Shown piece after piece: positions 29,830-37,874 of a stretch of 64,000 nt of DNA. Under the pieces are notes generated by a model, which saw only the letters and a program-made list of their open reading frames with translations, was not told the origin of the DNA and did no database searches. The translations under genes and the position numbers were made by a program. Position 1 is the stretch's first letter, and each line of letters begins with the position of its first letter. This DNA is from Sphaerulina vaccinii (lineage: Eukaryota; Ascomycota; Dothideomycetes; Mycosphaerellales; Mycosphaerellaceae): assembly GCA_022570795.1 (NCBI GenBank), contig JAKUDP010000004.1:2451434-2515433 (forward strand), read 5' to 3'.

Positions 29830-31749
29830 ATGTCCACCACAATGGCTGTCCCGCACATCTTGTCAGCAACTGCAAGGCGAAGACTGGTGCAGATCCCAGA
29901 ACTCTCCAGATTTGCAGCGAGGACACGACCTGTTGCCGCCACGGGCTCAATCGCCGCGCGATGTCTCGTGAGAGGCTACAGACCAGCTGCTATTACAGCA
30001 GGACAGAGGCGAACGATATCAAGTACCACACGACGACGATTCGCTTCGGTAGACGACGATTGGACAGACCCATTGCAGCAGGAGCGAGAATCAGATGAGG
30101 TCGATATATGTATTGTGGGTGGCGGTCCAGCGGGACTTAGTGCTGCTATCAAGCTGAAGCAATTGGCAAATGAAGCTGGCAATGAGGACTTCCGTGTTGT
30201 GCTCTTGGAGAAGGCGGGTGAGGTCGGTGACCATATAGTGTCTGGCAATGTATTGGAGCCATCTGCTCTGGATGAGCTGATTCCAGATTGGAGGTCAGAG
30301 GATAACCCAAATCGTTTCGAAAACATCACACCTGCCACTAAGGATAAGATGAGGTTCTTGACCAAGTCGGGCTCACTCCCATTGCCTGCGCCACCACAAA
30401 TGAACAATCACGGCAACTTCATTCTGAGTTTGAACGAGCTGTCCAAGTGGCTTGGTGAAAGAGCTGAAGAGGTTGGCGTTGAAGTATATGCAGGCTTTGC
30501 AGCATCAGAAGTTCTATACACGAAGGAGGGAGCTGTGCGAGGAGTGGCTACAAACGACCTCGGAATTGGGCGAGATGGAAAACCTAAAGACTCCTTTGAG
30601 CGTGGTATGGAGTTCCATGCACGATGTACGCTGCTCGCAGAAGGATGCCACGGCAGTTTGACCAAGAAGGTGATCAAGAAGTACGATCTACGAGCGAACA
30701 GTGCACCTCAGACATACGGCCTCGGAATCAAGGAGGTATGGGAGATCGACCCAGCAAAGTTCGACAAAGGTCTCGTAGCACATTCGATGGGATACCCCCT
30801 ACCCAAAGACACATATGGCGGTGGCTGGATGTACCACTTCGGCGAGAACATGGTCTCTATTGGTCTCGTCGTGGGCCTCGACTACCCCAACCCGTGGATG
30901 GCTCCCTACCAGGAATTCCAAAAGATGAAGCAACACCCCTACTACAAACAATACCTCGAAGGCGGCAAATGCATATCCTACGGCGCCCGCACACTCAACG
31001 AAGGGGGCTTCCAATCTATACCCAAATGTGCCTTCCCAGGAGGCGCTCTAATCGGCGACACAGCCGGTTTTCTCAACGTCCCCAAGATCAAGGGCACCCA
31101 CACCGCAATGCGCAGTGGTATGCTCGCAGCTGAGGCTGCCTACTCTGCGCTCTCATCTTCGAAAGACACCGAAGGCGCAGTCTTTCTCTTCGACTATGAA
31201 GATAAGTTGCGCAACAGCTCCATCTGGAAAGAACTCAAACAAGTCCGTAACATGCGTCCTTCCTTCCACACTGCCCTTGGTCTCTATGGTGGTATCCTCT
31301 ACTCTGGTCTTGAAGCCTACTTGTTCCGTGGCTACACACCTTGGACTCTGAAGCACGGCAAACCAGACCACGCAGCTACCAAGACCGCGGACCAGATGCC
31401 GAAGATCACTTACGAGAAGCCTGATGGCAAGATCTCATTCGATATCCTTACGTCTGTTTCTAGAACTGGTACGAACCACGAGGAGGACCAACCTTGTCAT
31501 CTGCAGGTGAAGGACTGGGATAAGCACGCCGAGCAACTATATCCAAAGTACCAGGGCATTGAGAATAGATTTTGTCCTGCGGGTGTGTATGAGTATGTTG
31601 AGGATGAGAGTAAGGACCTTGGGGTGAGATTCCAAATCAACGCACAGAACTGCGTGCACTGCAAGACTTGTGATATCAAGGTGCCCGCGCAGGACATCAA
31701 TTGGCAGACGCCGCAGGGTGGCGAAGGGCCGAAGTATGTTATGACTTAG
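29830..31749 (+). CDS. CIR2: Electron transfer flavoprotein-ubiquinone oxidoreductase, mitochondrial
   Basis: A 639-residue, single-exon inner-membrane flavoprotein that passes electrons from ETF (fatty-acid and amino-acid oxidation) to ubiquinone. The first 70 residues are Arg/Ser/Thr-rich without acids, a mitochondrial presequence. The FAD Rossmann motif is VDICIVGGGPAGLSAA at about 91-106. Characteristic segments follow: GDHIVSGNVLEP, GCHGSLTKK, YGGGWMYHF, KGTHTAMRSGMLAAEA. The C-terminal 4Fe-4S cluster ligands are visible as CPAGVYEY and NCVHCKTCDIK. Length matches ETFDH orthologues. Expected to act with the ETF alpha and beta subunits encoded elsewhere. Very secure. Confidence 0.96.
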   Translation: MSTTMAVPHILSATARRRLVQIPELSRFAARTRPVAATGSIAARCLVRGYRPAAITAGQRRTISSTTRRRFASVDDDWTDPLQQERESDEVDICIVGGGPAGLSAAIKLKQLANEAGNEDFRVVLLEKAGEVGDHIVSGNVLEPSALDELIPDWRSEDNPNRFENITPATKDKMRFLTKSGSLPLPAPPQMNNHGNFILSLNELSKWLGERAEEVGVEVYAGFAASEVLYTKEGAVRGVATNDLGIGRDGKPKDSFERGMEFHARCTLLAEGCHGSLTKKVIKKYDLRANSAPQTYGLGIKEVWEIDPAKFDKGLVAHSMGYPLPKDTYGGGWMYHFGENMVSIGLVVGLDYPNPWMAPYQEFQKMKQHPYYKQYLEGGKCISYGARTLNEGGFQSIPKCAFPGGALIGDTAGFLNVPKIKGTHTAMRSGMLAAEAAYSALSSSKDTEGAVFLFDYEDKLRNSSIWKELKQVRNMRPSFHTALGLYGGILYSGLEAYLFRGYTPWTLKHGKPDHAATKTADQMPKITYEKPDGKISFDILTSVSRTGTNHEEDQPCHLQVKDWDKHAEQLYPKYQGIENRFCPAGVYEYVEDESKDLGVRFQINAQNCVHCKTCDIKVPAQDINWQTPQGGEGPKYVMT

Positions 31750-32183
31750 GAAGAGTCGCACAAATAATGGAAGAACGGGTGGAGTGTGGCATGGCATCCG
31801 AGACGCAGATTCATTGTACATATTGAATCTGAAGCAAGCATTTCTGCATGATCGAGACCACTTCTGCCCGACCTCTCCGACACCTTCGCTCTCTCATCTT
31901 GCAGAAGCGCCCGAAGAGAAGGAAAAGCAACATTCCCGGCTTCATTAGAGTGAGTATCGGAAAGCACATACGTTTGTACTCTATGCGGCGTGAGCTTTCT
32001 CTTGGAGCGAGTACCAATGGCATGAACATCCTGGTTCTTCTCGTTAAGCTGACTGGGAATCAGCACATCTCTCTGATCCCATGAGCCGGTTGCGAAGGGC
32101 GCTGTCTCGGAGACTGTTGCAGTCATGATCTTCTGGAAGCAGAGACCGCAGCGGACCACGAGGCGCTGCGAATCGTATTCACC
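31750..32183. other. Intergenic region with an open minus-strand frame of unknown status
   Basis: Convergent 3' flanks. A minus-strand frame of about 140 codons (stop at 31746) lies in the same phase as the F-box-like gene that ends at 32184 and directly follows its TGA. It contains VVRCGLCFQKIMTATV, which looks somewhat protein-like, but no start or splice links it to a neighbour and the family-2 paralogues end at the position of that TGA. Confidence 0.35.
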
Positions 32184-32651
32184 TCACCATACCACTCTCA
32201 GGCTTTTAACATTAGGATAGAAGTGCACCTTCCATTGGTGTTTCCTCGTCTGCCACTGCGGTCCTCTTATTGACCCACTCAGCTGCCAACAGCCTACTGT
32301 GCCTAAAAAACACTGACTGCATGATCTACGACATCTTGGGCACTCGCTCCAAATGCCGTTGTAGAAGTCAATATGCTCGAACGTCCCAGCGATCCACTTC
32401 CTATGTACCGAGATATCTTGCATGTAGAAGGTATTGGTAGTGTAATACCTATCGCGAAGTCTCCTGCGGAAGGCTTGATTGACCTGAAGGACTGAGGGTA
32501 TGCGATAGGAGGAGTCGATGCGGATGTTGGTATCGTAGGGAAGCGTGTCAGAATCGAACAGCTGGTTGAAGATATTATCGACGAGTTCTTGTGGTAAGGC
32601 GCAGATGCGACCAGAGAGTGTGTAAGGCTGTTGCTGCTGCGCTTGAGACAT
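32184..32651 (-). CDS. F-box-like protein, family 2, copy a
   Basis: A 155-residue protein (MSQAQQQQPYTLSGRICALP). The family core is ALPQELVDNIFNQLF, followed about 25 residues later by IDSSYRIPSVLQVNQAFRRR and YYTTNTFYMQDISVHRKW. The C-terminal part has a Cys-rich patch (CPRCRRSCSQC). The ATG lies inside the 3' end of copy b (32575-33072) on the same strand, overlapping by 77 bases in another frame, so it has no separate promoter. This may be a deletion junction. Function in ubiquitin ligases is inferred from the motif only. Confidence 0.6.
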   Translation of the reverse strand: MSQAQQQQPYTLSGRICALPQELVDNIFNQLFDSDTLPYDTNIRIDSSYRIPSVLQVNQAFRRRLRDRYYTTNTFYMQDISVHRKWIAGTFEHIDFYNGIWSECPRCRRSCSQCFLGTVGCWQLSGSIRGPQWQTRKHQWKVHFYPNVKSLRVVW

Positions 32652-33072
32652 CTTGTCTCTGCAGCGTCGGCACAGGCTGTGCCTCTAGTGATCTAGTCTC
32701 TTTTTCTTTTGCTAAGACCTTCTCTTCCAGAGCGGCGGGCACGTACGTGGCACCGGGAATGACGGCGACGTATATGCCCGCTGGGGCTGACACCAACTTG
32801 CACCACTTCAGGTATGAGGTGTAATTTGAGATTACGAAGCGATTGGACCCGTAGTACAGCGGCCTATGCCTCTTGCGCAGTGTGTGATTCCAATGGAGAA
32901 CTTTTGGTATTCGATAGGAGGAATCCACGATCACACTTTGATGCTTGGGAACATCGTTGAAGAGGTAGTCTTGGATGATGTCGATGAGTTCTTGTGGTAA
33001 TGCGCGGATGCGTTCGGACAGGACTGAGGAGGGCTCGTCGTCGTTGATCCTCGTGATATGCAGCGCTGACAT
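32575..33072 (-). CDS. F-box-like protein, family 2, copy b
   Basis: 165 residues from the ATG 33072 (MSALHITRINDDEPSS). The core is LSERIRALPQELIDIIQDYL, then VDSSYRIPKVLHWNHTLRKR, YYGSNRF and YLKWCKLV. The last about 28 residues (VSSAAATALHTLWSHLRL) come from reading the start of copy a in another frame and are not conserved in other copies. The natural 3' end therefore appears to be lost through a deletion that brought copy a against it. Confidence 0.58.
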   Translation of the reverse strand: MSALHITRINDDEPSSVLSERIRALPQELIDIIQDYLFNDVPKHQSVIVDSSYRIPKVLHWNHTLRKRHRPLYYGSNRFVISNYTSYLKWCKLVSAPAGIYVAVIPGATYVPAALEEKVLAKEKETRSLEAQPVPTLQRQDVSSAAATALHTLWSHLRLTTRTRR

Positions 33073-33212
33073 CGTATGGATGTGGAGCTGGAAGCGCACT
33101 GGTGTCTCTGCTTCAGCTCTTGCTTTACCGCTCCTGCAAAACCTTTTCTTACAGAATTGTAAGGTGGTCTTCCAGAACCTGGTAGCAAATTGCCAGCCGT
33201 ACCAAGTCTCCA

Positions 33213-33755
33213 CTACCATGTGTACCAGTCTTGCTCCCGGGATCTCCTGTATCTCAGCCTGTCATCTTGCTCCGCCTGGATTTCCTGCATCCTATCCGGT
33301 TGTTCACGGGCCATATTGCGCAAATATTCCCAGCGGTGTCTCAAACGTCCGTCGGGCAACTTCATCATGGATCCTTCGGCCCAAAAAGGGACGCCTTCAA
33401 CCTCAACGAGGACATTGAAAGGTGTCGCCATATCGGCCAAAGGTAGTAACATATCGGGCTCGCGTTCGTGGGGTAGTGTTGCTAACCATTTGTGATACAG
33501 TCCAAATGTGGGAAGCACGAAGCAATTGGTATAGTAATAGTCCCGTCGATACTTGTTCCGGATGCTATGGTTGAGCCGAAAGATGATTGGGATCTGGTAG
33601 GAAGAGTCGACAAGAACATCTGAATTCCTAGGCAAGTCGTAGAGATACCCTTCAATAATGTCGATGAGCTCTTGTGGCAACCCCATAATGCGTTCAGACA
33701 GCGTCAAGGCCTGTTCTTGATCTCTGCTCCTCGCTCGAAGCTCGTCGTGCGCCAT
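33213..33755 (-). CDS. F-box-like protein, family 2, copy c
   Basis: 180 residues from the ATG 33755 (MAHDELRARSRDQEQ). The core is LSERIMGLPQELIDIIEGYL, followed by VDSSYQIPIIFRLNHSIRNK and YYYTNCFVLPTFGLYHKWLA. The C-terminal part is Arg/Glu/Gln-rich (RMQEIQAEQDDRLRYRRSRE). Same strand and similar length as the neighbours. This is one of the more complete members. Confidence 0.62.
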   Translation of the reverse strand: MAHDELRARSRDQEQALTLSERIMGLPQELIDIIEGYLYDLPRNSDVLVDSSYQIPIIFRLNHSIRNKYRRDYYYTNCFVLPTFGLYHKWLATLPHEREPDMLLPLADMATPFNVLVEVEGVPFWAEGSMMKLPDGRLRHRWEYLRNMAREQPDRMQEIQAEQDDRLRYRRSREQDWYTW

Positions 33756-33883
33756 ATTGCTTTGAGGTTGGGTTGATGTAACAGATGAAGCTCTCAGTTT
33801 GTGATTTGTCCAAAACTTTTCTTTCTGCAACATTGCAAGCTGGCCTTCTCATTGTGGAGTCCACGCTTCATCGTATCCAGAAG

Positions 33884-34297
33884 CTACCACTGCCTCTTTA
33901 CCCAGGCCCACCGTCTATAGGATCCAACAGAAGCACCCCCAGGCACCCCGGAATATCGTCGCTCTCCTAGAAATACTGGGTTCAGTTTGACCTCAAGGCC
34001 CAATACCATAGACGGCCAGAAGCGTACGGCCAAGATCGAAGTGGGCAGGAGGAACTCGTTGCTCAATAAGTAGTGTTCTCGATTGTCACGCCGTAGAGTG
34101 CGATTCAGCTGGAGCACGACTGGAACCCGATAGGTGGAGTCGACAAAAACATTTGTTCCTGTAACCATGTCATTGTAGAGGTGGCCATAAATTAAGTCGA
34201 TGAGTTCTTGCGGCAGGGCTTGAATCCTCTCGCATAGTGTGGGTTTCGGCCGCTGCTGTATTGAGTCTCGCAGTTGTTGTGCGTTGGTCGATGCCAT
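33884..34297 (-). CDS. F-box-like protein, family 2, copy d
   Basis: 137 residues (MASTNAQQLRDSIQQRPKP). The core is LCERIQALPQELIDLIYGHL, then VDSTYRVPVVLQLNRTLRRD and YLLSNEFLLPTS. The usual aromatic TYxKW block after this is replaced by ILAVRFWPSM, so the C-terminal half diverges or is degenerate. The intergenic distance to copy c is about 130 bases. Confidence 0.58.
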   Translation of the reverse strand: MASTNAQQLRDSIQQRPKPTLCERIQALPQELIDLIYGHLYNDMVTGTNVFVDSTYRVPVVLQLNRTLRRDNREHYLLSNEFLLPTSILAVRFWPSMVLGLEVKLNPVFLGERRYSGVPGGASVGSYRRWAWVKRQW

Positions 34298-34434
34298 ATC
34301 GTTCGAGGTTTGTAGTTGTGTTATGTTGAAGCATCCTGCTGCCCTTTCTCAGGTAACTTTGCAGAACTTGAATGCTGACCAATGTTGCCATCCGGCCAAG
34401 TGTTGCCTTCGAAACCAGTTCCACTTGGTCGCAA

Positions 34435-34944
34435 TCAGCATATGACACCTTCCATCTCATTGGTCCAACTGATCCCCTTCAACTCCTCCCACCACACCTT
34501 TACACCAAAGCATTCGCTGGAAGCAACCATCTTCACCCAGTTCCACCATCCATGCCGACAGCTGTATTGCATAGTACGCACATGCTTCACTCCTTCAGAC
34601 TCGCCGCGACACTCAGTTCTGGACAATCCTCGGCATTCGAATGAGGATGCCTCCCATTTTTGATATGTGGTCCAACCCAGAAATTCGAAGCGGTTTCTGA
34701 GATAGTAGGCCTGTCGATACTTGATCCGCAGAGCTCGGTTGACTTGGAGTATTGACGGGATCCGCCAGTCGGGATTGACCATGATGTCGGTGTCGTAAGG
34801 AATCGGCTTGTTCTTGTCAGACTCGAAGTCTGTGTGGATCATGTTGATGAGTTCTTGTGGTAGGGCGAGGACGCGCTCAGAGAGTGATGGTGGACTGTGC
34901 GATTGCATGCTGGCGTTTTCAGTAGGCGGCTGATCTTGTGCCAT
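34435..34944 (-). CDS. F-box-like protein, family 2, copy e
   Basis: 169 residues (MAQDQPPTENASMQSHS). The core is LSERVLALPQELINMIHTDF, then VNPDWRIPSILQVNRALRIK, YYLRNRFEFLGWTTYQKWEA. The C-terminal segment is Cys/Trp-containing (FECRGLSRTECRGE, RHGWWNWVKMV). A complete-looking copy. Adjacent to the 3' end of the GH105 gene. Confidence 0.62.
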   Translation of the reverse strand: MAQDQPPTENASMQSHSPPSLSERVLALPQELINMIHTDFESDKNKPIPYDTDIMVNPDWRIPSILQVNRALRIKYRQAYYLRNRFEFLGWTTYQKWEASSFECRGLSRTECRGESEGVKHVRTMQYSCRHGWWNWVKMVASSECFGVKVWWEELKGISWTNEMEGVIC

Positions 34945-35052
34945 CTCCTTTGATGTTGAGGTTAGTGTCGGATTGATGTGCAGAAGAACTAGATATCAGA
35001 TGATCCTGTGAAGCCAAGGACCAGTCGTTGTCGACATCACGCTGTTGAATTT

Positions 35053-36588
35053 TCAGTATCTACCAAGCATGTGGGTTCGTCCCCGTGGCCAAAGCCTTGG
35101 TCTGTTACTTGCATTCAACCCGGTTCTCCTGAGCTTGGGTTCATACCAGACAGCTTCCTCACTCTCCAAGTACAGCTCATACTCATACGAAGAAAACAGA
35201 AATGGCGCAACACCTTTCAGATCATTCTCGAAAAGCGGTATACTTGCATAGTACTGTATCTGTCAGCTTCTCCACCATTGCCGCAACTTTCTCTGGAACA
35301 TACCTCGAAAGTTCCATTGGAGTTCAGACTTCCCGTTTGCACAGTCCACTCATACACCAGAGCATTATCTCCCGGTCTTTTCTTCGCAAAAGTGCTGGTC
35401 ATAAGCTCATACCCGTCCAATGCGGCTGCGAGGTATTGTTCTCCGTGAAGGTAGCCAAGACGAGAACCTTTCAGCAAGCCATATACGAACATGGCTGAAG
35501 CAGAACTTTCGATGTAGTTCCCGGATCTATTCTGCATTCCAGGATCCATGATGTTGTACCAGCCTTTGTATACTGGATCTTGCGCTGCGACGACAGCAGT
35601 AGCTACAGAACGGAAGTACTGCAGCAGTCGTGCTCTTCCGGGATGACGGGATGGAAAGTAGCCGAGGGTATCAGCGAGAGCCGTGATATACCAGCCCACA
35701 GCCCGACCCCAGACATGAGGAGCCGCGCCTGTTACAGGGTCGGCCCATATCGATTCCTTACTGACATCAAAGCCATGGAGTGGTAGGCCATTCGTGCGCT
35801 CTCGGTCGACTATAGTTCCGGCATCGATGAGGTCGAACTGTAAGGCGATGTCGTCCCAGGCGGTGGCATTGTCCGGCTGAAAAGTGTGAGTCCATCGTGC
35901 GTAGAACACGTCAAGCATGTAGATCCCATCGAGCCACGTTTGATCGATGTATGCAGGATAGCGATGGTAGAAGCCGCCTAGCAGTAAGTCAGCAAGTATC
36001 TCTGGAATGGAGATCTGTCTCGGCGAGCGTCTGTTCCCCAGTCCAGTATCTCAGTGGTTGTGGACTGGCTGAGACATTGATAGTAGCGGACGCCTTCAAA
36101 ATACTACTGTACTCACCATGTGGAGTGCGGAAAGAACGATCAACCTGATCCTTAAGGCTGTCCGCCGCAATCTTGTAAATCTGTTCACCACCAGTCAAGT
36201 TGTACATATCGAGAAAAGTATGTCCGAAACGTATATCGTCAATTGAGTTGCTGTTATTGTGAAGCAGGATCTCGCCATTCCAGGCTGGGTAGAGAACCAT
36301 ATCCGTGTGTCGCTTCACATAGTCGAAGTACTTGTTGTTCCCTGTCCTTTCGTAAGCAAGCAAAATGCCGGAAAGGTAGGCAGAAACTGTATAAGCGAAG
36401 GTTGGCTCTACGCCGTGCTTGATCTGACTGTCGGCCATCCAGGTCAGGTATCGTGGACGGCCATTGATCGTTTGTGGCGTGATCTTCTGATTAGGAGCAA
36501 TGCTGAACCAGCCAGTCGGTAGATGAATCTTGGCAAGAGCGATCTCTGAGGTGCTGGATAGCAGAGCGAAAATGTGTATGGCCTTCAT
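35053..36588 (-). CDS. Secreted glycoside hydrolase family 105 (unsaturated rhamnogalacturonyl hydrolase-like)
   Basis: Three exons, 36588..36117, 35977..35304 and 35259..35053, GT-AG and in phase, 450 residues. A signal peptide is present (MKAIHIFALLSSTSEIALA). The (alpha/alpha)6 barrel features include QIKHGVEPTFAYTV, DDIRFGHTFLDMYNLT, the substrate-side WLDGIYMLDVFYARW created by the first splice, and HVWGRAVGWYITALAD. The second splice yields IQYYASIPLFENDLKG followed by the C-terminal strand region YEYELYLE. GH105 enzymes hydrolyse the unsaturated uronyl-rhamnose end groups left by rhamnogalacturonan lyases during pectin breakdown. Several N-glycosylation sites fit secretion. The enzyme sits within the family-2 F-box-like array, splitting copy f from copies a-e. 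Confidence 0.85.
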
Positions 36589-36963
36589 GTTGGCTTAGAT
36601 GCTCGCTCTGCTTGGAGAGACACCGTCGTCGCGGATGAATACTGATGATATAAATACTGCATCGTTGGGGGTACGATATCGCTTCGTGCAATCGAGTGCG
36701 GTCCTGGTCTGCCAAGTCTCCCGAGACGAAACTTGGCATGCAGCTGTGAACATACGGCCAGCTTTCCCGCACTTGCATTTCCGAAAGGCGCTGGGTCGAT
36801 ACTGCAGTGGATGGAAAAATCGTGGGGGAGCACACAGCCAAATGAGTGCCTGCATCATACTCGGACTTTCCCTCTTCTCAAGTCAGCCTTCGAGCTGGTC
36901 TCTGTGTATAGTTCGCTATGAGTCTCGCCCCTTATCAATCTGCATTGTCGAGTTTCATCTTAA
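36589..36963. other. Intergenic region upstream of the GH105 gene
   Basis: Promoter region of the GH105 gene and 3' flank of F-box-like copy f. Short frames of up to 123 codons on the plus strand show no conserved sequence. No RNA gene seen. A TATAAAT element is present near 36650 (GATGATATAAATACTG), about 60 bases upstream of the GH105 ATG on the minus strand; it reads ATTTATA on that strand and could be a TATA box. Confidence 0.4.
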
Positions 36964-37467
36964 TCAGTAGACTTCATCCCACCGCACAGTGACGGAGTCT
37001 TTGTCGTCGCCTCTTCTACACCTTTGGATGTGCCTTCGGCACCGCCACTTGCCATCAAATTGGTCCTCATATCCGCAGTGAGGAGCTTGACACTTTGCAC
37101 ATTCCCATCTCTTGCTCCCAATTCCAAGGACCTCGACATGCTCGGAGACCGATGCAACCCACTCCTGATAAGTCACAAAATCCGGAAGGATGAGAAGGGT
37201 GCTGGTGTAGTACCTTTCCCTATATTTCTTGCGCAAGGCACTGTTGAAACGGAGGACAAGAGGTGTCTTGTAGGCGGAATCGACGTCGATGCGCCTCCAC
37301 TTAGGGATTAAGTCCTCCTTCAAGCTCACTAGGAACTCGCTATAAATCATATCGATGAGCTCTTGTGGTAGTGCCGAGACGCGGTCAAGTAGCGCTGGAG
37401 TCGGCCTGCGGCGCTTCGTGAAGCCATTTTCGCCTGCAGCTTCCGCGCGTTCTCGCTTTGGTGGCAT
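36964..37467 (-). CDS. F-box-like protein, family 2, copy f
   Basis: 167 residues (MPPKRERAEAAGENG) with a basic patch FTKRRRPTPA that could be a nuclear localisation signal. The core is LLDRVSALPQELIDMIYSEF, then VDSAYKTPLVLRFNSALRKK, YYTSTLLILPDFVTYQEWVA. A C-terminal Cys/His group (CAKCQAPHCGYEDQ, CRRHIQRC) could bind zinc and is only weakly echoed in copies a and e. Ends VRWDEVY. Confidence 0.62.
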   Translation of the reverse strand: MPPKRERAEAAGENGFTKRRRPTPALLDRVSALPQELIDMIYSEFLVSLKEDLIPKWRRIDVDSAYKTPLVLRFNSALRKKYRERYYTSTLLILPDFVTYQEWVASVSEHVEVLGIGSKRWECAKCQAPHCGYEDQFDGKWRCRRHIQRCRRGDDKDSVTVRWDEVY

Positions 37468-37874
37468 TGTGGCAGACTTTTGATTTGGTGTGTCGTGGTA
37501 TGTGTGTTGGAATGCACATCCAGGGGGAAGTACTTTTCAAACTTTTAGTGCAGAATCCAAGTTGCTGGTAGTCTACCACGCTAATGGGCCACGAAAAGCT
37601 ACCAAACTCCAGGCACACTTCACGACCACATCTGATGCAAGGCCCGAGTGGATTGGTCGTTGCCGCGGCATGCTGGCTCGTGACTGAGTTGCATAGATCA
37701 CTGCCGATAGCGAAGACGTAGGAGATATCGCTTAGTTACATCGCAACACCATCTCCGCGAAGACTGTGATATTCAGCCCACAGATCAAGCCTGCTCAAGC
37801 ATCGCAGATTGGTTCTCATAGACGGAGAGACGGCAGCAGCATCCAACCTTTCTTCGTCCGTGTACGGCACCGCC
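37468..37874. other. Intergenic region
   Basis: About 400 bases between F-box-like copy f and the HET-domain gene, both on the minus strand. No conserved frame, repeat or RNA gene seen. Confidence 0.4.

Noticed and set aside
31746..32159. 137-codon minus-strand frame continuing in phase after the TGA of F-box-like copy a
   Set aside because: The paralogues end at the same place as the TGA, and the donor-like GTGAGG before it gives no in-phase join. Kept as an open question only.
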